From an uncultured bacterium (GTDB taxonomy: Bacteria > Patescibacteriota > Microgenomatia > UBA8517), in the NCBI GenBank assembly GCA_937928235.1, contig CALEZE010000133.1, positions 1 to 9,711 on the forward strand: a stretch of DNA of 9,711 nt. The letters are read 5' to 3'. Under the pieces are notes generated by a model. It was not told the DNA's origin. It ran no database searches and was given only the letters and a program-made list of their open reading frames with translations. The number at the start of each line of letters is the position of its first letter. Position 1 is the stretch's first letter. Of the stretch, positions 5,599 through 9,711 are shown one piece after another. The translations under genes and the position numbers were made by a program.

Positions 5599-5610
5599 AT
5601 CACCCCCTCC
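5599..5610 (-). promoter_or_regulatory. Ribosome binding site of cupredoxin 2
   Basis: Minus strand GGAGGGGGTGAT, 4 nt (ACCC) before the ATG at 5594. It decides the start codon and shares GGGGGTGATA with the site of cupredoxin 1. These are the only strong SD sequences in the window. Confidence 0.75.
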
Positions 5611-5626
5611 CCCTATGTCCAAACTC

Positions 5627-5656
5627 ATTGTATACTCTCGCAAAATTAGTAGTAAA
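5627..5656 (-). promoter_or_regulatory. Promoter of cupredoxin 2
   Basis: Minus strand TTTACT (5656-5651), an 18-nt spacer and TACAAT (5632-5627). Initiation near 5620 gives a leader of about 26 nt containing the SD. An alternative -10, TATACA, overlaps at 5634-5629. Confidence 0.5.
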
Positions 5657-5664
5657 TAGCCTTT

Positions 5665-6474
5665 TTATTTTTTCGCGTTTCCAAGCGGCTTTTTAAGAAA
5701 CAAAAGTATAAGTCCGAGTACCGCTAGCCCGCCCGCAAGGATGCTCCATAAACCGACAACTCTAGAAAGAAGTGGCGGGGCAACCGTACCCAAAAGTAGC
5801 TCCGCAGGCTCTCTTCCTTCCTGGACTAAATCCTTTGCCATGTTTGTTTGCACTACAGTTACTAGTGCCGAAACAAGAAGCACCAGAAACGCTATGGCCA
5901 TAAACGTGAGCCCTAGGTGTAGGAATCTTTTGCCCGGGGTAGCCGTACTAATGCCAGCAACAACCAGTATTAAAAGTACGGCCATAAGTACCAGCCAAGC
6001 GGTATTCACAGCGGGACCTATTTGGGAAAGGTAGGAATAGTCAAAAGGTATATCCCCGCTACCTACAATTTGAAAAACATTTTCAAGCGGCATTTCATTT
6101 TCGAGAGCAATATTTTTAGGCAAAAAACCGGCCGGTGCTGTTTCTAGTGGTATGTAAACAAGAAGCTCGCCAGCGCTGCCGTCCACATAAGTTAGGAAGT
6201 TTGTTACATTTTCCTCAAAGACTTTCTTGATGTTCCCCTCCGTTATGATGCTGTCCAACAGTTGGCTGTCAATTTCGCCACCCTCTTTTTCCAGCTCGGT
6301 TTCCAGTGCTATTGAAAGAGTGTTTGCGAGTTTGGGATAGGTGTTGTCTTCCAAAAACGCTTCTGTCCAGAAGGTTGGGTTAATAACTTGAAATTTAATA
6401 GAGGTAAAGATTAGGGCTAGAAGAAAAAATATAAAAAGGAAGATGCTTAAGAAAAATTTTCCCACAGTCTTCAT
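5665..6474 (-). CDS. Four-TM membrane protein with large outer domain, unknown function
   Basis: This 269-residue protein has an N-terminal TM (about 7-27) and an outward domain of roughly 125 residues (28-155) opening with INPTFWTEAFLEDNTYPKL. Three more TMs follow (about 158-176, 184-208 and 236-260), with a basic tail. The layout and the NPxFW...Y opening resemble uncharacterised membrane proteins I recall from Chloroflexi and CPR genomes; no function can be named. The outer domain has no cysteine or metal motif. The ATG at 6474 follows an extended -10 (TGT-TATACT) by 7 nt. It is divergent from the LCP gene and ends 28 nt before the -10 to -35 region of the cupredoxin 2 promoter, so that cluster is probably a separate unit. 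Confidence 0.85.
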   Translation of the reverse strand: MKTVGKFFLSIFLFIFFLLALIFTSIKFQVINPTFWTEAFLEDNTYPKLANTLSIALETELEKEGGEIDSQLLDSIITEGNIKKVFEENVTNFLTYVDGSAGELLVYIPLETAPAGFLPKNIALENEMPLENVFQIVGSGDIPFDYSYLSQIGPAVNTAWLVLMAVLLILVVAGISTATPGKRFLHLGLTFMAIAFLVLLVSALVTVVQTNMAKDLVQEGREPAELLLGTVAPPLLSRVVGLWSILAGGLAVLGLILLFLKKPLGNAKK

Positions 6475-6481
6475 GATGTTT

Positions 6482-6489
6482 AGTATAAC
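6482..6489. promoter_or_regulatory. Symmetric -10 region between divergent genes
   Basis: The sequence AGTATAAC reads TATAAC (6484-6489) on the plus strand and TATACT (6487-6482, preceded by TGT) on the minus strand. The two -10 elements share the TATA core. The minus one lies 7 nt before the ATG at 6474; the plus one is 9 nt before a TTG at 6499, in frame with the LCP gene. Confidence 0.5.
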
Positions 6490-6526
6490 AAGAATCGTTT
6501 GGCAAAAACTGCTTACAGAAGTACAC

Positions 6527-6532
6527 TATTAT
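6527..6532 (+). promoter_or_regulatory. Second -10 candidate of the LCP gene
   Basis: TATTAT lies 5 nt before the ATG at 6538. It would make the ATG start leaderless. No clear -35 is seen. Confidence 0.35.
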
Positions 6533-6537
6533 CTAGC

Positions 6538-7674
6538 ATGTATTCTTTGCAAGATCTGTCAGACAAGTTCTTCGATAAGGTTAGCACAAACAAAGCCCTT
6601 TTCGCACTGTTTTTAGTAGGTTCCTTGGCAGCCATCCTTGTTGGGGTTTATTGGATGAATAAATACCAGAGCGTTGTGGTGAAGGGCGATGTGGAGACGG
6701 TTGAATTTGTGGGGGGTGAAGGGCTGGTTGAAAAGGAAGAAGAGGAAAGAAGGTATTCAGTCGTTTTGGCGGGCCGGGGCGGAGATGGGCATGCGGGGGG
6801 CACCCTGGCAGACAGCATAATAGTGCTGACTGCAAATCTTGACACCAAGAAAGCAACTTTCATAACTGTGCCAAGGGACCTGTGGGTACCTATTCCCCAT
6901 GATTGGGAAAACAAGGCTAATTACAAAATAAATGCCGCCTACAACATAGGTTTAGATAATGTTCGTTACGCAAATAAAAAGCCAGAATTTCGTGGTTCAG
7001 AGGGAGCCGGGAACCTTCTTGGTCATGTGGCTGGTGAAGTCGTTGGGATTCCAATAGATTATTTTGCAGTAGTGGATTTTGACCGCTTTAAAAACCTAAT
7101 AGATACTCTGGGCGGGATCACGGTTGAGGTTCCGGAAACATTTGCCGACAATTTCTACCCAGTAAAGGGTTTGGAAAATGAAACATGCGGTTTTTCGAAT
7201 GAAAAGATAGCCGATGTTCATGCTAAGTATTCTGGCTTCCAACTGGAAAAGCAATTCACTTGCAGGTACGAAACCATAGCTTACGATAAAGGCCCGGCAG
7301 ATTTAACAGGTGACATGGCCCTAAAATTTGTACGGTCAAGACATGGCGATTCGGACTTCGGTAGAAGCAAAAGGCAAATAGCAGTACTTGAAGGAATTGC
7401 CAAAAAACTTGTTTCACTAGATGCCGTAAAAAAAGGAAGTAAGCTACTTAAAGACTTGTCGGAAATGGTAGATACAAATATGGGGTTAAGTGCCATGGGG
7501 ACATTGATTGATATTATTGGTAATCCGCAAGAATACGAAACAGAAAGGCTTTATATTACAGAAGACAACCTTGTTAATTCCTCAAAAGCGTCTGATGGTC
7601 AATACATACTTCTTCCCAAAGCGGGAAACAACAATTTCTCAGGGATAAAAAGTTACATACAAGAAAACATTTAG
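6538..7674 (+). CDS. LytR-CpsA-Psr (LCP) family protein, cell-wall glycopolymer ligase
   Basis: From ATG 6538 the protein has 378 residues: a cytoplasmic head, a TM (about 21-40), an acidic linker (EKEEEE, 65-70) and an extracytoplasmic LCP domain (about 73-295). Family motifs are ADSIIVLTANLDTKKATFI (91-109), VPRDLWVPIP with R113 and D114, YKINAAYNIG with K130, and ALKFVRSRHGDSDF followed by RSKRQ, with R266, R268 and Q280. LCP enzymes transfer undecaprenyl-linked polymers to peptidoglycan or proteins. The Arg usually two residues before the first Asp is Leu here (L90). A stretch before ALKF holds C217 and C242, a possible disulphide. An in-frame TTG at 6499 would add 13 residues; ATG is preferred because it starts close to the TM and follows TATTAT. 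Confidence 0.88.
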   Translation: MYSLQDLSDKFFDKVSTNKALFALFLVGSLAAILVGVYWMNKYQSVVVKGDVETVEFVGGEGLVEKEEEERRYSVVLAGRGGDGHAGGTLADSIIVLTANLDTKKATFITVPRDLWVPIPHDWENKANYKINAAYNIGLDNVRYANKKPEFRGSEGAGNLLGHVAGEVVGIPIDYFAVVDFDRFKNLIDTLGGITVEVPETFADNFYPVKGLENETCGFSNEKIADVHAKYSGFQLEKQFTCRYETIAYDKGPADLTGDMALKFVRSRHGDSDFGRSKRQIAVLEGIAKKLVSLDAVKKGSKLLKDLSEMVDTNMGLSAMGTLIDIIGNPQEYETERLYITEDNLVNSSKASDGQYILLPKAGNNNFSGIKSYIQENI

Positions 7675-7687
7675 CTTGTCTTGATGC

Positions 7688-7693
7688 TATAAT
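7688..7693 (+). promoter_or_regulatory. Extended -10 of the orphan gene at 7700
   Basis: TGC-TATAAT is a perfect extended -10, 6 nt before the ATG at 7700 and 13 nt after the LCP stop. It predicts a leaderless transcript. Confidence 0.6.
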
Positions 7694-7699
7694 CCGCTG

Positions 7700-8239
7700 A
7701 TGGAAAGGAAGCCACGCGACAAAGAAACAAGCTTCATAAATACCTTCCAAAACTTGCCACGACATAAGGATCTTGACGAGGATTGTCTAGATTATGGTTT
7801 CAGAGGACTTGCTTCAATTCGTTGGGCTGTTATAGATGCAGCAAAATCTGCTATTAGGAATGAACAACGAACTTCTCATTTTAAGCAACGAATAGTGCCT
7901 ATTGAGAAAGTTGAAATGGAGATGTTAGATGAAAAAGGCGTCAGGCCAGATGATTCTGGTTTTATGGAGTATAGGCAGTATAAGCATTTAAGTGATGAGT
8001 GGAAAGAGTATTTGGCAGATCCTTCTGAGCTTGGTCATGTGATAGTTCTCGAAACTGTGCAAAAGTTTAGAACAGAAGGATATGGTTTGTACTTTGTGGT
8101 GACTGGACCAATATTGCCTTATGACGACATTCGCCTATCTGATTTAAGATTCCACATTGGAATACTTGATCACGAAGAAGTTTTCGAATTGGTTGGGAAG
8201 TACCACGAACCTCTTCAAGCAGAGAATCTGGAGAAGTAG
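7700..8239 (+). CDS. Hypothetical soluble protein, 179 residues
   Basis: I recognise no family. The protein is charged and soluble, without signal peptide, TM or conserved cysteines (one Cys, C29). It opens with a polar head (MERKPRDKETS), followed by a probable helix RWAVIDAAKSAIRN (41-54). A central acidic part contains EMEMLDEKGVRPDDSG, and the C-terminal half is likely alpha/beta (GHVIVLETVQKF, YGLYFVVTGPILPYDDIRLSD, FHIGILDHEEVFELV). The ATG at 7700 is fixed by a perfect TATAAT 6 nt upstream. It converges with the DUF2177-like gene, overlapping its last 25 nt on the opposite strand. Real coding is supported by the promoter and by protein-like composition; function is unknown. Confidence 0.75.
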   Translation: MERKPRDKETSFINTFQNLPRHKDLDEDCLDYGFRGLASIRWAVIDAAKSAIRNEQRTSHFKQRIVPIEKVEMEMLDEKGVRPDDSGFMEYRQYKHLSDEWKEYLADPSELGHVIVLETVQKFRTEGYGLYFVVTGPILPYDDIRLSDLRFHIGILDHEEVFELVGKYHEPLQAENLEK

Positions 8240-8601
8240 ATCATTAAAACTGTAGCGACAGAGCAGATTACTCCACCCCACAACATGTCGACGATGGTCA
8301 TCTTAAGTGTCCAGCCCTTGAGCGTTGCAAGGTTAACCAAGTCATAGACTCCATAAAGAATTATTCCAAACATAAATCCCCACTTGAGTCCCGCTTGCAA
8401 ATTGCCGCCGGCTTTCGGGAAAGAAAAAAAGTAAACACCAAGAACAATGAGTAAGTAGGACAAAAAAGCAGCGTGAATATTCAAAGAGCGCGAAAATGCT
8501 GAGAGTTGGTTGGTGTAGAAATCCTTGGCCACATATCCCAACCAGATTAGGTCGATAATGATTACAGTTACAAATGTTGCGACTATTGGCAAAAAGTTCA
8601 T
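8215..8601 (-). CDS. DUF2177-like four-TM membrane protein
   Basis: These 128 residues carry the pattern of the DUF2177 family: IDLIWLGYVAKDFY (16-29), an LSYLLIVLGVYFF helix, a GFMFGIILYGVYDLVNLATLKGW block and VDMLWGG near the C-terminus. About four TMs are predicted. The molecular function of this family is not known. It starts 5 nt after the stop of the alpha/beta hydrolase gene, so the two form an operon. A TAAAAT (8614-8609) across that stop lies 7 nt before the ATG and could be an internal -10, though this may be chance. No SD is present. Its 3' end overlaps the converging gene at 7700-8239 by 25 nt. Confidence 0.82.
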   Translation of the reverse strand: MNFLPIVATFVTVIIIDLIWLGYVAKDFYTNQLSAFSRSLNIHAAFLSYLLIVLGVYFFSFPKAGGNLQAGLKWGFMFGIILYGVYDLVNLATLKGWTLKMTIVDMLWGGVICSVATVLMIYFSRFSA

Positions 8602-8606
8602 GGCCG

Positions 8607-9671
8607 TTATTTTAAGTGCTCATCAAAGAATGCTACGGTGTTTCTCATTGCTTCAGTAAAGGCCGGGCTACTTATGTTGTGCCCTCCAGTTTCGTATTCG
8701 TGATATTCATAGTTCTTGCCCGCTTCTTCGAGTAGTCTTGCAAGGTTTCTGCTGTAGTCAACTGTGACAACATTGTCGTTAACAGCATGGTTTATTTGGA
8801 TAGCTCCTTCTATTTCATCCAAGTAATTCGTGGCTGGTACTTGGCGCCAAAACGAATCCGTGGCGTCAAAACCTCCATGGGTTTCTGCCAATTCTTCGCG
8901 CCTTCTCCTTCTTTCGGAGTCACTACTTGGTGGACGATAACTGTTGTCGTCGATACCAAATTCTTGCATGTCAGTGTAGGTGTGCACCGCCCCTGCCCAA
9001 ATGCTAATAGCTGGGATTGTTGGTATGGCGGCAAGTGCCCGCATGATTACATTGCCTGCCATGGAGTGGCCCCAAAGACCAATTGCCTCGCCATCAACAA
9101 AGTCGGTGTTTGCAAGTGCAGCCCTGGCATTTAGAGTATCTATGATATAGTCTCCGGAATAGTATGCTCCTCCTGGAACACCCTCAGAGTTGCCGTGTCC
9201 TCTTAAATCAATTTTAAAAACTACATAACCATTTCTTGCCAAGTAATTTACATAGTCAACATACTTTTCTGTGGTTACATAAATGCTTGGTGCAATGTAT
9301 CCATGAACAAAAACAATTGCTGGGTGTCCTTCTTCTGGTACCTCTCCTGCCGGTATTGTTAAAAGTCCTTCTATATTAAGCCCGTCGGAGTCGTAACTTG
9401 TAAGGTATGTGGTGTAGTTTGAATTTTCTGAAATTTGTGTGAGCTCTCCAAGTTCACTTTCGTATTCCCTTTGGCGAAGATGTGGTATTGTCATTTCAGC
9501 AAACGGGTCGGCCACCAAAGATTCCTGAATTTGGGAAGCCAAAGAGGGCGTCTTTAGCTCTGTATCCTGGGTCCTATTGGTGTAGAAATACCACCCTCCC
9601 CCAACCAAAACTGCCAACAACAAAACTACAACAAGAATTTGTACGAAACCTGAACGAAAAGACTTGACCAC
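8607..9671 (-). CDS. Membrane-anchored alpha/beta hydrolase (dienelactone hydrolase/S9-like)
   Basis: This 354-residue protein has an N-terminal membrane anchor (about 9-29), a linker, and an alpha/beta hydrolase fold on the outer face. Visible motifs are HPAIVFVHGY (116-125, oxyanion region), FKIDLRGHGNSEG (152-164), the nucleophile elbow GHSMAG with S203, INHAVNDNVV with acid D299, and GGHN with H331. These give a complete Ser-Asp-His triad. A charged insert (SERRRRREE, 252-260) lies in the cap region. It is probably an esterase or peptidase; the substrate cannot be told. The start is GTG at 9671, 6 nt after TATAAT; no downstream ATG precedes the TM. It leads an operon with the DUF2177-like gene (5-nt gap). 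Confidence 0.88.
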   Translation of the reverse strand: MVKSFRSGFVQILVVVLLLAVLVGGGWYFYTNRTQDTELKTPSLASQIQESLVADPFAEMTIPHLRQREYESELGELTQISENSNYTTYLTSYDSDGLNIEGLLTIPAGEVPEEGHPAIVFVHGYIAPSIYVTTEKYVDYVNYLARNGYVVFKIDLRGHGNSEGVPGGAYYSGDYIIDTLNARAALANTDFVDGEAIGLWGHSMAGNVIMRALAAIPTIPAISIWAGAVHTYTDMQEFGIDDNSYRPPSSDSERRRRREELAETHGGFDATDSFWRQVPATNYLDEIEGAIQINHAVNDNVVTVDYSRNLARLLEEAGKNYEYHEYETGGHNISSPAFTEAMRNTVAFFDEHLK

Positions 9672-9677
9672 CTTTTA

Positions 9678-9707
9678 ATTATAACTAGGGTTTGATTGGA
9701 ACAACAA
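9678..9707 (-). promoter_or_regulatory. Promoter of the alpha/beta hydrolase operon
   Basis: Minus strand TTGTTG (9707-9702), an 18-nt spacer and a perfect TATAAT (9683-9678), then 6 nt to the GTG at 9671. Predicted leaderless. Confidence 0.6.
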
Positions 9708-9711
9708 GAAG

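Noticed and set aside
5592..5603. GTG 5603 as the cupredoxin 2 start
   Set aside because: The GTG is part of the SD (GGAGGGGGTGAT) that serves the ATG at 5594.
6499..6537. TTG 6499 as the LCP start
   Set aside because: It cannot be excluded, since a TATAAC lies 9 nt upstream. But it has no SD, a TTG start on a leaderless mRNA would be weak, and ATG 6538 already gives a normal cytoplasmic head before the TM.
3375..8601. Alternative genetic code with UGA as an amino acid
   Set aside because: TGA stops the propeller gene (3377-3375) and the DUF2177-like gene (8217-8215) at their expected ends, and no gene has an internal in-frame TGA.

Overview
The window looks like part of a Candidate Phyla Radiation (Patescibacteria, Microgenomates-like) genome. 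This is inferred from the style of the GyrA protein, compact genes, many single-TM-anchored extracytoplasmic proteins, start codons mixing ATG, GTG and TTG, and few Shine-Dalgarno (SD) sites. Placement below phylum level is not possible by eye. UGA is a normal stop here (the 4637-3375 and 8601-8215 genes end in TGA), so the UGA-glycine code of Gracilibacteria/Absconditabacteria does not apply. No rRNA, tRNA, CRISPR array, IS element or prophage gene is visible.

Layout from left to right. The N-terminal 419 codons of gyrA run leftward off the window (1257-1). Divergent from it is a tspO/MBR gene (1411-1884), which converges on an unrecognised 53-residue proline-rich small ORF (2042-1881) and shares the CTAG at their stops. 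A RecB-like PD-(D/E)XK nuclease (2932-2105) precedes that small ORF on the minus strand. Next comes a minus-strand cluster that appears to be an extracytoplasmic redox module: amicyanin-like cupredoxin 2 (5594-5193), a 4-TM protein with duplicated dicysteine loops (5159-4683), a membrane-anchored PQQ sugar-dehydrogenase-like beta-propeller (4637-3375), and amicyanin-like cupredoxin 1 (3378-2989), whose TTG start overlaps the propeller stop. Then follow a membrane protein of unknown function (6474-5665), a divergent LytR-CpsA-Psr (LCP) gene (6538-7674), an orphan soluble protein (7700-8239), a DUF2177-like membrane protein (8601-8215) and an anchored alpha/beta hydrolase (9671-8607).

Two features stand out. 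First, most transcription-unit starts carry a -10 hexamer (TATAAT, TATACT, TAAGAT, TATCCT, TATTAT) only 5-7 nt before the start codon. The mRNA should therefore begin at or next to the start codon and be leaderless. The only strong SD sequences precede the two cupredoxins, which share a 10-nt identical GGGGGTGATA. Second, a quinoprotein-type propeller, two type-1 copper proteins with an amicyanin-like CxxHxxM loop, and a dicysteine membrane protein sit together in what seems to be a reduced genome. This suggests an undescribed electron-transfer or copper/thiol system on the outer face of the membrane.
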